A stretch of DNA of 64,000 nt from CAVTLG01 sp963735495 (GCA_963735495.1 CAVTLG010000009.1:124001-188000), one strand, 5' to 3'; counted from the first letter of the stretch, positions 25,246 through 34,395 are shown. Numbers and translations are program-made. The notes: a model not told the origin generated them from the sequence alone.

Positions 25246-25839
25246 CTAATCGCTCCATGTGCAGGGTTGGCGTAAGGCTGCGAGCAGGCGTTTTTCGTAG
25301 GTGCGACGTGGGATCTCTGTGACGCCCAGTGTTGCCAGGTGCGGCGTGAGAAATTGGGTATCGTGGAGGGTGTAGCCACGCGCTTTTAAATGCTCAACTA
25401 AGGCGACCAGGCAGACTTTTGAGGCGTCAGAGGCGTGGGAGAACATGCTTTCACCCATAAATGCAGCACCAAGGGTGATGCCGTAGAGTCCACCAACGAG
25501 TTTGCCCGCGCGCCATGCCTCGACACTGTGCGCGAAGCCCGCGTAATGGAGATCGGTATATGTCTTAATAAATTCTGCGTTGATCCAGGTCTCTTCTCGT
25601 CCACCGCAGGAGCGCATGACCATCTCGAAGGCTGTATCCATGCGAATCTCATAGCTGCCTTTGCGTATGGTTGCGCGTAACGAGCGCGCGATACGCAGGT
25701 TGTCATGCTCAAGAATGGCGCGGGGATCTGGTGCATACCAGCTGATCTTGCCCCACGCGTCTGCCATGGGGAAAACACCTTGCGCGTATGCGTTGATGAC
25801 AACGACTGGATCAAGCGGCTCGGCTTTTTTTCTAAACAT
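25246..25839 (-). CDS. aat: Leucyl/phenylalanyl-tRNA-protein transferase
   Basis: Transfers Leu or Phe from tRNA to N-terminal Arg/Lys, marking proteins for ClpAP/ClpS turnover (N-end rule). 197 residues, shorter at the N-terminus than the E. coli enzyme. Family motifs: AYAQGVFPMAD, WYAPDPRAIL, SCGGREETWINAEFIKTYTDLH, HSVEAWRAGKLVGGLYGITLGAAFMGESMFSH, and DTQFLTPHLATLGVTEIPRRTYEKRL. The start ATG is at 25839. Confidence 0.93.
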   Translation of the reverse strand: MFRKKAEPLDPVVVINAYAQGVFPMADAWGKISWYAPDPRAILEHDNLRIARSLRATIRKGSYEIRMDTAFEMVMRSCGGREETWINAEFIKTYTDLHYAGFAHSVEAWRAGKLVGGLYGITLGAAFMGESMFSHASDASKVCLVALVEHLKARGYTLHDTQFLTPHLATLGVTEIPRRTYEKRLLAALRQPCTWSD

Positions 25840-25957
25840 GCGGTTGTATACTGCTCAATAGTATTATCTCCACAATTATCATACCATAGCCGGGTTCAGT
25901 TGGAAAGGCGTTGTATCCAGCAGAACCTTGTTGGCGATGAGTGAAAGGCACAGTGCA

Positions 25958-26611
25958 ATGCACGAACATATAGCCGCCGTCATTCTGGCTGCGGGCAGCT
26001 CCAGTCGCATGGGGCAGGGACGCCATAAGTTGCTCTTGCCACTTGGCAAGCAACCGGTACTGGCTCATGTGCTTGAGGCTGCTCTGGCATCACAGGCGCG
26101 ACCCATCATCGTCGTACTGGGACATGAGGCCGAGCGGGTAAGCCAGAGCATTGCAATATATACGAAGCATCCAGAGGTAATGCTGGTCGAAAATGCTGAT
26201 TATCGACAGGGCATGAGTACGTCACTGCGTGTTGGCATACAGCGCATTATGCACGATGAAGATCTGGCGCACACGATCACTGGTGCTCTGGTGCTGCTGG
26301 GCGATCAACCCCTGATGACGGCGCGGATAATGGATGCTTTGCTCGCGACCAGACGGACGACACAAAAGCGCATTATTGCCCCACTTTATGCGGGCAAGCG
26401 TGGCAATCCGGTGCTGTTTGACGCCAGCCTGTTTGCTGAACTAAGCGCGGTATCTGGTGATGAGGGCGGACGACGCGTCATCGAGCAACATCGTCAGGAT
26501 GTGACGACGGTTGAACTGGGAGACGCTGTTGCGAGCTATGATGTTGATACGTGGGAAGCATATGAGCAGGTTGTGGCAGAGTGGCAACGTGCAAAAAAAT
26601 ATGAGGGATGA
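25958..26611 (+). CDS. MocA-like nucleotidyltransferase
   Basis: 217 residues of the MobA/MocA NTP-transferase fold. Seen: AAVILAAGSSSRMGQGRHKLLLPLGKQPVL, NADYRQGMSTSLRVGIQ, GALVLLGDQPLM with the metal-binding Asp, and YAGKRGNPVLFDASLFAEL. The family includes molybdenum-cofactor cytidylyl- and guanylyltransferases. No Mo-enzyme genes are adjacent, so the exact substrate is open. The ATG at 25958 has GAAAGG ten bases before; ATG 25937 and TTG 25928 are in frame but lack a ribosome site. The TPR gene begins five bases after its stop. Confidence 0.82.
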   Translation: MHEHIAAVILAAGSSSRMGQGRHKLLLPLGKQPVLAHVLEAALASQARPIIVVLGHEAERVSQSIAIYTKHPEVMLVENADYRQGMSTSLRVGIQRIMHDEDLAHTITGALVLLGDQPLMTARIMDALLATRRTTQKRIIAPLYAGKRGNPVLFDASLFAELSAVSGDEGGRRVIEQHRQDVTTVELGDAVASYDVDTWEAYEQVVAEWQRAKKYEG

Positions 26612-26615
26612 AGAG

Positions 26616-26996
26616 ATGCTGGATGAGCAAGGTACACGGAAGAAACAGGCGCTGTTCTGGCTGGAGTATAGCCAGATGTTGTCAAATGCCATTCGCTATG
26701 TCGAGGCGTTACAGGCAGCCGAACGGGCCGTAGCGCTGGATGCGGCCAATGCTGAGATCTGGTACGCCAAAGGAACGTGTCTGGCGATGCTGGCACGCTA
26801 TGATGAGGCTCTGGCGGATTTTGATCACGCGCTGCTATGTGACGCACAGTACGCTCCCGCCTGGGATGGTAAAGCCTGGGTGTTTGGTATCAAGGGGCAG
26901 AAAGCCGAGGCTCTGCACGCCGTGCATAAGGCTTTGGAGCTCGATCCCGAATCATTTGAGGCGCAGAAACGGAAGGAGCGGCTGGAGACATTATGA
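26616..26996 (+). CDS. Tetratricopeptide repeat protein
   Basis: 126 residues with three TPR-like helical pairs: ALFWLEYSQMLSNAIRYVEALQAAERAVALD, EIWYAKGTCLAMLARYDEALADFDHALLC, and PAWDGKAWVFGIKGQKAEALHAVHKALELDPES. TPRs bind partner proteins; no enzymatic domain is present. GAGGG lies eight bases before the ATG at 26616. The near-overlap with the mocA-like gene suggests translational coupling. Its end faces the pseudokinase gene. Confidence 0.75.
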   Translation: MLDEQGTRKKQALFWLEYSQMLSNAIRYVEALQAAERAVALDAANAEIWYAKGTCLAMLARYDEALADFDHALLCDAQYAPAWDGKAWVFGIKGQKAEALHAVHKALELDPESFEAQKRKERLETL

Positions 26997-27035
26997 TAAA
27001 TGTTCCTGTTACACGTCAGGAAAACATGGAGCGTG

Positions 27036-28778
27036 TTATGGGTGCGTCCATGTATACCAGGCTGTATCGTATTGCAGCCCATTTACCTGATAGGTAAACG
27101 CGTACTGAAGCACCTGCCCTGCGTCTATGTTGCTGACCATATATCCCCAGCATGCTGTGCCGCTGTCGTAGGTCATATAAACGTTCTGCTGGGTGATGTT
27201 GGGGGTAATGTAATGCACGATCACATAGGCTGCTGACCCACTGCAAGATTGGAACCATGGTATGGCCGCTGTTGAACCGTCACTGACGACGCCTATGTTA
27301 GAGCAACTGACCAGGTTAGGAGTGGGAGTAGGGGTGGGTTTTGGTGTAGGCGTAGGGGTAGGTGTGGGTGTGGGCGTAGCCGCTGTCGTAGGAACGTACA
27401 CGGGTTGTGGTGCTACTGTAGGTCTGCTGGTTGGTGTGGGAGTGGGTGTGGAGTGATGTTTTGGTGTGGGAGTGGACAATGAGCGATATTTTAGTATCGG
27501 CGTAGGCAAAGGCGGCTGCATCGTTGGTTGGGGTATTGGTTTGGTTTGTGCCACGGGCTGTTTCGTCTGTGGAGCATGCGCCATCATGCCGATGAGAGCC
27601 GGATTAAATACGAAGGAGAGCAGGGTGACGACGATGGTCAGTAGCAGTGCCAGAGCCAGCGGCATATATAAATTATGTAAACGCTGTTGGACCTGGGTGC
27701 GTATCTGATGATAATTAAGTGTATGTCTGTATGCCGTGTGAACTGTACTGCTGGCCACTGCGCGGCTGTGTATGGAAACCTGATCCGGCTGTGGTGCAAC
27801 CTGTGGCTGGATGGTATGCTCGTGCAGGTGTATGCTGGCGTCTTGCTCCTCCTGGAACTGGTCCGCATAAGCAACCTGAGCTTCTGAATCTGCCATCGTA
27901 TCGGGTGTGGGTGTGAAGGTGTCCTCCTGGATAGATGGCAGCATCCTCATGTGCGAAAAAGCGTCCTGTGGTGGAGAAAATTCGATGCTGTGTGCAGTGG
28001 CTGCTTGCGCGTCTGGGACATCTTGCGCTTGCTCCTGCGTATCGGGCGAGAAAATGAGAGGCTCCTCCACGGAGAGATCCTGATAGCTGGGTACGTCTTG
28101 AGCGTGGGTAAGATGGGCAAAAGGAAAGGCGGGTGGGTCCTGTTGGATGGCGGATGTGAGTTTGTCGAGAAAGGTGGCCACATCGTCATAGCGCTCCTCA
28201 GGCTTTTCGGCGAGCGCACGCAATACCACCGTATCAAGTGAGCGGGGGAGCGTTGGAACAGACGCCGAGGGAGCGGCAGGCGCTTGCCATGCCTGAGACT
28301 GAACGTTGACTGTCATGGGTGGCGTTCCCGTGAGCATCTCGTAGAGAAGGCTGCCAAGCGCGTATTGATCACTATACGGGCCGCTTGTTCCTGCGCGTTG
28401 CTCGGGTGCTTGATAGCTGTTAGCGCGGTCGGCACTTTGCTGCATGGAAGGGATTGCACGAAGAAGATCACCCAGGCTAAAGTCGGTCAGTAGCGCCTCG
28501 CCTTGCGTATTGAAAAAGATGTTTTCCGGTTTAATATGCTGATGTATTATATGCTGCTGATGTGCAAATACAACGCCATACCCAATATGGAGGATAATGG
28601 GGAGTGCCGCATCCAGTGTGAAGCGGTGCGCGCTAAGCTGATCCAGGCGATGGCGTAGTGAATCACCTGGTAGATACTCATTGACTACGTAAGGTCGGCC
28701 TTGCTCAACTCCCAGTTCGAGTATCGGAACAAGCGAGGGATGCGCCAGTTGCTGCAAGCGTTTTTCCAGGCGTCGCAT
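27036..28778 (-). CDS. Truncated Ser/Thr kinase-like membrane protein, catalytic residues lost (pseudokinase)
   Basis: 580 residues. It begins at the kinase alpha-C region (RRLEKRLQQLAHPSLVPIL); the Gly-rich loop and VAIK lysine are absent. The catalytic HRD is HQH (residues 79-81, IIHQHIKPEN) and DFG is DFS (99-101). APE (AYQAPEQ-like SYQAPEQRAG), SDQYALGSLLYEML and KPEERYDD are retained. A low-complexity linker leads to one membrane segment (about 372-393), a Pro/Thr-rich stalk (TPTPTPTP type) to about 495, and an 85-residue external domain with two Cys. Immediately before the start the same frame reads AVVYVGLQPGFLKD back to a stop inside a family B repeat, suggesting the N-lobe was cut off by that repeat. 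Confidence 0.75.
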   Translation of the reverse strand: MRRLEKRLQQLAHPSLVPILELGVEQGRPYVVNEYLPGDSLRHRLDQLSAHRFTLDAALPIILHIGYGVVFAHQQHIIHQHIKPENIFFNTQGEALLTDFSLGDLLRAIPSMQQSADRANSYQAPEQRAGTSGPYSDQYALGSLLYEMLTGTPPMTVNVQSQAWQAPAAPSASVPTLPRSLDTVVLRALAEKPEERYDDVATFLDKLTSAIQQDPPAFPFAHLTHAQDVPSYQDLSVEEPLIFSPDTQEQAQDVPDAQAATAHSIEFSPPQDAFSHMRMLPSIQEDTFTPTPDTMADSEAQVAYADQFQEEQDASIHLHEHTIQPQVAPQPDQVSIHSRAVASSTVHTAYRHTLNYHQIRTQVQQRLHNLYMPLALALLLTIVVTLLSFVFNPALIGMMAHAPQTKQPVAQTKPIPQPTMQPPLPTPILKYRSLSTPTPKHHSTPTPTPTSRPTVAPQPVYVPTTAATPTPTPTPTPTPKPTPTPTPNLVSCSNIGVVSDGSTAAIPWFQSCSGSAAYVIVHYITPNITQQNVYMTYDSGTACWGYMVSNIDAGQVLQYAFTYQVNGLQYDTAWYTWTHP

Positions 28779-28811
28779 GTCTTTGAGAAACCCTGGTTGA
28801 AGCCCGACGTA

Positions 28812-28872
28812 GACAACCGCAAGGGATTGTCTCTACGCGATCTCACATCTGCTCACTGATCTGAAGAGTTAC
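28812..28872. repeat. Repeat family B, right half
   Basis: GACAACCGCAAGGGATTGTC, CTACGCGAT and the end CTGAAGAGTTAC, as in the right half of the 41517-43098 copy. It sits between tmk and the pseudokinase start. Confidence 0.65.
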
Positions 28873-28916
28873 GAGCAATCTCTGGCAAAAATCAGTACTG
28901 AGGACATGCGTGGCAG

Positions 28917-29594
28917 TTAATGCGTGTTAAGGAGTTGCTCCACCAGCGTCACAATCTCCTGGTGAATTGTGTGCACTGGTTGTGCGGCATTGATGACTTT
29001 AATGCGCTCAGGGTGCGCGTGTGCCAATGTCAGAAAGGCTTGTCGTAAACGCTGGTGAAACTGCATAGTCTCCAGGTCAAAACGGCTCTGTTGCTCGTGC
29101 AAAGCGGTCTGATCAGGGTCAACTTGCGTAGGTCTAGACGCTGTGTCTCTCGCGGTAGTCCGTGTTTGTACTTGAGTCGGGTCCAGGTCCAGCAAGATCG
29201 TGAGGTCAGGCGCATGACCCTGTGTAGCGAGTAGTGAAAGCTGCTCAATAAATTCCATACCCAGCCCCTGGGCGGCCCCTTGATAGGCGATGCTGGAGTC
29301 GAAGCAACGGTCACTGACTACCAGCGTACCGGCAGCCAATGCAGGTAGGATTAACGTGGCAAAGTGCTGTGCGCGGTCAGCCTGAAACAAGAACGCCTCG
29401 GCGAGCTCGGCGATCTGAAGATCGGGACGTTGGAGCAATAGTTGCCGCAGCTCTATACCGAGCGCTGTACCACCTGGCTCCCGTGTGCGCAGATACGCAA
29501 TATCCTGAGCTATTAGCCAGCGCTCTAACAGGTCGATTTGTGTCGTCTTACCCGCCCCATCCAGGCCCTCGAATGAGATGAAACGACCCTCCAT
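28917..29594 (-). CDS. tmk: Thymidylate kinase
   Basis: Phosphorylates dTMP to dTDP. 225 residues. P-loop ISFEGLDGAGKTTQIDLLE; the DRX motif in VVSDRCFDSSIAYQGAAQGLG; TREPGGTALG; and the DLDP segment LTILLDLDPTQVQTR. The lid region is Arg/Thr-rich without the classic RxxxR pattern being certain. Directly downstream of dcd on the same strand, 101 bases apart, consistent with a dTTP-supply unit. Confidence 0.93.
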   Translation of the reverse strand: MEGRFISFEGLDGAGKTTQIDLLERWLIAQDIAYLRTREPGGTALGIELRQLLLQRPDLQIAELAEAFLFQADRAQHFATLILPALAAGTLVVSDRCFDSSIAYQGAAQGLGMEFIEQLSLLATQGHAPDLTILLDLDPTQVQTRTTARDTASRPTQVDPDQTALHEQQSRFDLETMQFHQRLRQAFLTLAHAHPERIKVINAAQPVHTIHQEIVTLVEQLLNTH

Positions 29595-29608
29595 TATTCC
29601 TCCTTTCA

Positions 29609-29692
29609 GTCAGATGACCGTAGGTACCTCCTCTCCATCAGATGAGCGAAGCTAGCCACGACAGTGGCGTTTCTGATGGTCTAAGAGGAGAG
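29609..29692. repeat. Repeat family C copy
   Basis: CATCAGATGAGCGAAGCTAG, centre CCACGACAGTGG, then CGTTTCTGATGGTCTAAGAG: a palindromic unit highly similar (inverted) to 11035-11095. It lies between tmk and dcd; a partial second unit (CAGTCAGATGACCGTAGG) flanks it. Confidence 0.65.
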
Positions 29693-29695
29693 GCG

Positions 29696-30311
29696 CTAGC
29701 CTCGTTTCTGACTGTCTAAGATGGTCCCCTTGTCTGTACGGTAGACATCATAGTCCCAATCGAACTGCGGTTTGGGCAGCATATCCTGGGGTACCCACTG
29801 TTGATCCTGCTTGCCATATTTGCCGTGATATTCTTTGAGCGTCTCGCCCACATATTCAAATGTGAGCTGGCAAATGCGAAAGCCTACCGGTACGTAAATC
29901 GTCGTCTGCGTGTGGTTGCTGATTTCCATGGTCCAGCGACCGATATAACCAACGTCACCAACGCCCGCACAGCGACAGACCGAGAGACCCGAACGCGCAA
30001 CCGTACTGCGCGAGTACATTTTGGCGAGGAAACCGTTGTGGCCACCGATAATTTCCTGCGTATGCGCGAGAATGGTCGTGCCAGGACGAATGGCAATCTT
30101 GCCCGTAGCTTCACGTGGCTCGCCCCAGTAACGGCGAATTTCGTCGGGCATGTCCAGGTGCATAACCTCAATGTTGGCATCACCCTGGAAATACCATGCA
30201 CCCAGGCGACAATCGTAAGAATTCGTGCCCGAGATGGCGCTCGTCAAACGGCTCAATGACGATATTGCCGTTTTTCATCTCTTCCACAATACGCTTATCA
30301 GATAATAACAT
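29696..30311 (-). pseudogene. dcd: dCTP deaminase gene with a one-base frameshift
   Basis: Family order is DNA-level continuous but in two frames. From ATG 30311 the reading is MLLSDKRIVEEM...IVIEPFDERHLG, the standard Dcd start, with GAGGAG upstream. It then goes out of frame. One base back, the frame reads GTNSYDCRLGAWYFQG and runs to 29696 with the active-site region MYSRSTVARSGL and VGYIGRWTMEISNH. The switch falls in a GGG (complement of 30228-30230); removing one G restores a full-length Dcd. The enzyme makes dUTP from dCTP. This could be a true inactivating mutation or a sequence error in a short homopolymer. Confidence 0.8.
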
Positions 30312-30327
30312 GCTCAAATAACTCCTC

Positions 30328-30520
30328 GCTCCAGGGCGCACGCGAGGTGACGCCCCTACCCAGTTGTCCAGTGTGTCCCTAGGAAGGGTGGGAATCCACA
30401 TCCAATCCCAGTTGTCCGATGTGTCCCAGGAAGCCTGCGAACCCACATCCAATCCAGTTGCTCTAGTGACGCCCCTACCCAGTTGTCCGATGTATCCCTA
30501 AGAGGGTGGAGATCCCTGTT
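30328..30520. repeat. Partial and duplicated family A repeat
   Basis: GCGCACGCGAGGTGACGCCCCTACCC at the left, then three degenerate tandem copies of the family tail (CAGTTGTCCGATGTGTCCC, GGAAGGGTGGGAATCCACAT). A second GTGACGCCCCTACCC lies near 30466. It occupies the 370-base gap between the exonuclease gene and dcd. Confidence 0.6.
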
Positions 30521-30681
30521 TTTGTTGGGGATATATGCCTTTCGATATACCTGTGATGGTCTTCGATAGAAAGAATCTGGCCGTCATCTCGCACCGCAGA
30601 GATGATCGGTCAGGCTATTATAGCGCATCTCCCCGGTCTACGGCAAAACCACGATCCTTTATCTTTTTTGAGCCAGGCAAT

Positions 30682-32733
30682 TTACTCCTCTTGCACCGGC
30701 AAATGGGCTGTCCGTGCTAACTCGACTTCGCGCCACATATGCGTTGTCAGCTCATATGCTGCCTCTTCAGCGAGCAATGCGTGCTGGAAAGGGAAAAAAG
30801 CCCGATCATCGCTGTGGCGATGCAGCCAGCGACTGATAATGTTAATCTGGTCCACTTCAGCTTTACCTACGATACTGGGTGGCTCACCTAACTGTAACGC
30901 GACTGCAAGTAGCTCACTCACGCTGTGCGACAATGCAGCCAGTTCGTGAGGGATACAGCGTTGTTGTATCAAGCGACCATGGCGGATCAAGAAAATCTCG
31001 TCGTGGTCCGCGCGCGCCGATGGGTATACTATGAAGAGATTGTTGGCCTCGACTGCGCCAGTGATCAGTCGTTGCCCAATCAAGACCTCGTCGGCGCTGC
31101 GAATGGCGTCACGCAACCAGGCCGCTCGCTCGAAATTGAGGTTCTGGGCGGCATCGAACATCTGGCGGCGCAGGCGCTCAAGCAGATCCTCGCTCTCACC
31201 GCCCAGAAAGGCACACACTTGCTCGATGACTTTGAGGTACGCCGTCGCATCAGCATCGCCACGGCATGGACCTGGACAGCGGTTCAGATGCAGGCGTAGA
31301 CAGGGATCGGAGGGCTTCGCTTGCGGTGGCAGGCTACGCGTACAGGTGCGTATGGGAAAGATTTTCTGCACCAGCTCAATGGTGAGATCAACCATGCGCC
31401 TGCTGCGAAAGGGACCAAAGTAACGCGCACCGTCGGCGGCCACCTCGCGTGTCGCATACACGCGTGGAAAGGCATGTTGGATGTCGATTTTGATAAAGGG
31501 ATACAGTTCGTAGTTGCGTAACTGCACGTTGTAAGCGGGCTGCAATTCTTTGATCAAACGCGATTCGACCAGCAGGGCCTCAAGCTCTGAACCCAGCACA
31601 CGTGTCTCGATCTCCTTGATGTTCTGCAATAGTCCGTCCATCTTGCGCGTGTAGCCCAGAGGCTGACTGTAATAGGAGCTGAGACGATCTTTCAGCGATT
31701 TGGCCTTACCTACATAGATCACCTGCCCATTGCTGTCCTTCATCAGATACACGCCGGGCAGCTCCGGGAAATCCCGCTTCCAGGCTGGATCGAGCAGCAA
31801 TGTGCCCGTGGGACGTGTCGCACCAGCGGCTGACGCGAGCTTATCGTCGGCGCGCCATGGCTTCTCGCTGTTTGATGCAGTCACTTGCGTGATATCACCG
31901 CTCCAGGCTACCGGCAACTGTAGACGACGACGCAGGTGTCCGTATGTCTGAATGCCTTGCTGCTGAGCTAGCTCCAGGATGCGTAAGAAAACGGCGGCTG
32001 TGACCTGCGCGTCACCCAGTGCGCGGTGACGGTTAGTGGCCGGAATGTTGAGGTGCGCGGCGACCATGTCGAGTTTGAAACGCTTGAGACCAGGCAGGAA
32101 ACGTCGGGCCAGCGGAATAGTGTCCAGGCCATCAATGGGGAAGGATTTTCCTAGCAACTTCGCTTCGTAGGCCAGAAAATTGAGATCGAAGCCCAGATTA
32201 TGTCCAACCAGCGTGGCACCGGAGATGAATTGCAGGAAATCGGGGAAGATTTCTTTGGCCGTCGGTTCATCATGCAGCATATCCTGCGTAATGCCTGTAA
32301 ATTGTGCGATAAAGGGCGGAATGCGTCGGCCAGGATTGACCAGGCTCTGAAATGCGTCGATGGCCTGCCCACCCCGCACGCGCACCGCCGCCAGCTCGAT
32401 TACCCGATCAGGACCGGGTCGCAGTCCCGTTGTTTCGGTATCAACCACTACGAATTCGACTTCGGCCAGCGGTGTTTGTGTGCTACGCCAGGCCGAGAGC
32501 GACCAGAGAACCTCACCCTGCATGCTTTGCTCGCTTGCCTGTTCAAAAAGTGGCGAGCTTTTCAACGTTTTGCGCAACAGGACCGTCCAGAGCTGCGTGT
32601 TGCCACTGGCACCGAAAAGATGCTGTATGAGTAGCTCCTCGGCAACGGGATGCTCCAGGCCCTCCAACAGATCGTGGGCGCGGCGTAATAAGGTCCCACG
32701 ACTGGGAGTGGCGTCTGTTTCTTTCTGCACCAT
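30682..32733 (-). CDS. DEDDh exonuclease fused to a UvrC N-terminal half (GIY-YIG)
   Basis: About 683 residues. Residues about 80-250 form a DnaQ-type exonuclease: FVVVDTETTGL, GHNLGFDLNFL, HRALGDAQVTAAVF. Residues about 320-400 form a GIY-YIG nuclease (LPGVYLMKDSNGQVIYVGKA, SLKDRLSSYY). It continues as UvrC does, with YFGPFRSRRMVDLTIELV, the Cys cluster CLRLHLNRCPGPC, and a UVR motif (LNFERAAWLRDAI). The RNase-H-like nuclease and HhH of full UvrC are missing, as in Cho. The start at 32733 has GAGGGG before it. A DNA-repair role, perhaps lesion incision with trimming, is an inference; similar fusions occur in Actinobacteria. Confidence 0.85.
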   Translation of the reverse strand: MVQKETDATPSRGTLLRRAHDLLEGLEHPVAEELLIQHLFGASGNTQLWTVLLRKTLKSSPLFEQASEQSMQGEVLWSLSAWRSTQTPLAEVEFVVVDTETTGLRPGPDRVIELAAVRVRGGQAIDAFQSLVNPGRRIPPFIAQFTGITQDMLHDEPTAKEIFPDFLQFISGATLVGHNLGFDLNFLAYEAKLLGKSFPIDGLDTIPLARRFLPGLKRFKLDMVAAHLNIPATNRHRALGDAQVTAAVFLRILELAQQQGIQTYGHLRRRLQLPVAWSGDITQVTASNSEKPWRADDKLASAAGATRPTGTLLLDPAWKRDFPELPGVYLMKDSNGQVIYVGKAKSLKDRLSSYYSQPLGYTRKMDGLLQNIKEIETRVLGSELEALLVESRLIKELQPAYNVQLRNYELYPFIKIDIQHAFPRVYATREVAADGARYFGPFRSRRMVDLTIELVQKIFPIRTCTRSLPPQAKPSDPCLRLHLNRCPGPCRGDADATAYLKVIEQVCAFLGGESEDLLERLRRQMFDAAQNLNFERAAWLRDAIRSADEVLIGQRLITGAVEANNLFIVYPSARADHDEIFLIRHGRLIQQRCIPHELAALSHSVSELLAVALQLGEPPSIVGKAEVDQINIISRWLHRHSDDRAFFPFQHALLAEEAAYELTTHMWREVELARTAHLPVQEE

Positions 32734-32949
32734 CGCACAATTCCCCTCAGTATAGCCACGAAAAAATAGCATATTAGACCATTAGTACGAGAATAGCACG
32801 CGTTGGGAAGTTGCGCAAGCATGGGAACAAGAGGGCTACTCCAGCGAAAGTATCCTGAATTTGCTCTCTCTCCAGATTGACAGAGACCATACAGGTTTGT
32901 AGAATGAGATAAAGAGATATTGGTAAGGGAAGCGCAGGAGTGAGCACAA

Positions 32950-33236
32950 ATGACGACCGATCCACGACAACGACAATCCCTACCGGGCGGTCCAATGTCC
33001 GTCCAGGAGTATTTTCAACTCGACCGGAATACCCATGACGTGAAATATGAGTATCTGGATGGTGTTGTGCGACTGATAGCTGGTGGTTCTGCCGAACATG
33101 ACCGTATCGCCAGAAATATTGCTAATGCTATAGATGCGCATTTTGCAGCGGGCCCCTGTACCGTTTTTGGCTCGGACGTGCAGGCCCTCGTTGGTATGAA
33201 AGCGGATGGCAGAGCAGATTATTATTATCCTGATGT
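32950..33236 (+). pseudogene. Uma2-family protein gene, 5' part
   Basis: Reads MTTDPRQRQ... to YYYPDV, with the Uma2/DUF820 marks MSVQEYFQLDRN, YEYLDGVVRLIAGGSAEHDRIARNIANAI and GSDVQALVG. Members adopt a restriction-endonuclease-like fold. The frame breaks exactly after YYYPDV, where an IscB element begins, and resumes at 34462 as TVSCDV. Joined, the two parts give about 207 residues, normal for the family. Confidence 0.85.
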
Positions 33237-33239
33237 CAG

Positions 33240-33440
33240 AAACCCCTTGGGTTGAAACCCAGGGGCTTGCGTCAGTAAGCCATTCTGACCAGACTCAGAC
33301 CTGAAAGAAGGTCTACGTTACGAGCGAAATTAGGTACGTTGGGGTGCATGCCAGCCCCAACCGCTACGGTACAGCATTAAACAGGCCAGAGGGAAAAGCC
33401 AGTGTGTTGCACGTTAAACCGCTCAGTAACATTGTCGAGG
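33240..33440 (+). ncRNA. Candidate omega RNA of the IscB element
   Basis: Between the left end and the iscB fragment there is no protein frame but several stable stems: 33243-33265, AGACCT/AGGTCT (33297-33314), and GTTGGGG/CCCCAAC (33338-33361). In known IscB loci the guide-scaffold RNA lies just upstream of iscB with the guide drawn from the left flank. Here that flank is the Uma2 gene (...TTATTATCCTGATGT). The 3' limit is a guess. Confidence 0.55.
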
Positions 33441-33504
33441 CACCCATTACCTGGGAAACCAGAGATCCGAACTGGAGAGCAGAATAGCCAATGTCATCAC
33501 ATGG

Positions 33505-34395
33505 ATGGGCAAGCTTTCACGCTATTGTCCCATCGCGGCAATCAGCATGGAACTGGTCAAGTTCGACTTGCAGAAGGAAGAGAACCCCGAAATTGCCGGT
33601 GTCCAGTACCAACAAGGCACCCTGGCAGGATATGAGGTCAGGGAATATCTCCTGGAAAAGTGGAACCGTAGGTGTGTGTACTGCGGGGTGAAGGATACTC
33701 AGTTACAAGTGGAGCATATCCAGCCGCGCGCGAAGGGTGGCACCAACCGGGTCAGCAACTTGTGCCTAGCCTGCGAGAAGTGCAATGTCGCGAAGGGCAC
33801 CCAGGATATCAAGGTATTCCTGGCAAAGAAGCATGACATGCTCAAGCATATCATGGCCCAGGCCAAAGCCCCACTCAAGGATGCAGCAGCCGTGAACACG
33901 ACCCGCTGGGCGCTCTTTGAAAGGCTCAAGGCCACGGGCTTGCCTATTGAATGCGGGAGCGGCGGGTTGACAAAATACAACCGGGTCACGAGAGGGCTGG
34001 AGAAGTCCCACTGGCTAGACGCGGCTTGCGTTGGGAAGAGTACCCCTGAGTGTCTCAAGATCAACGGTGTGCATCCGCTGCTCATCAAAGCGATGGGCCA
34101 TGGCTCTCGACAGATGTGCAGTATGGATCGGTATGGCTTTCCCCGTACGGGACCCAAAGGGGCGAAGAAGGTCAAAGGCTTTCAGACGGGGGATATAGTG
34201 CAGGCCATTGTCACGACAGGCAAGAAGCAAGGAACCTATGTCGGGCGGGTATTGGTACGCTCAACTGGATCGTTTGATATCACCACCAAACAAGGAAGAG
34301 TACAAGGGATTAGCCATCGCTTCTGCGCACCTATCCACCGATGCGATGGGTATAGTTACAGGAAAGGAGTGGAGTATGGAACAGGCAAGGGCTGA
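33505..34395 (+). pseudogene. iscB: IscB RNA-guided nuclease, N-terminally truncated
   Basis: 296 residues beginning near RuvC-II. Seen: CPIAAISMELVKFD (RuvC-II), GTLAGYEVREYLLEKW, an HNH domain (CVYCG...LQVEHIQPRAKGGTNRVSNLCLACEKCN) with His and Asn intact, RuvC-III (KSHWLDAACVG), and the C-terminal target-adjacent domain (GHGSRQMCSMDRYGFPRTGPK, FQTGDIVQAIV). The PLMP domain, RuvC-I and bridge helix are missing. The frame is open from about 33434, and ELESRIANVITW upstream of the ATG still matches IscB, so the deletion joint lies between about 33400 and 33440. A product, if made, could only nick through HNH. Confidence 0.85.

Noticed and set aside
27262..27456. + strand frame rich in Val-Gly repeats
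   Set aside because: Antisense of the Pro/Thr stalk of the pseudokinase; low complexity explains it.
30180..30311. Programmed frameshift in dcd
   Set aside because: No slippery heptamer or stimulatory hairpin is evident, and Dcd is not known to use recoding; mutation or sequence error is simpler.
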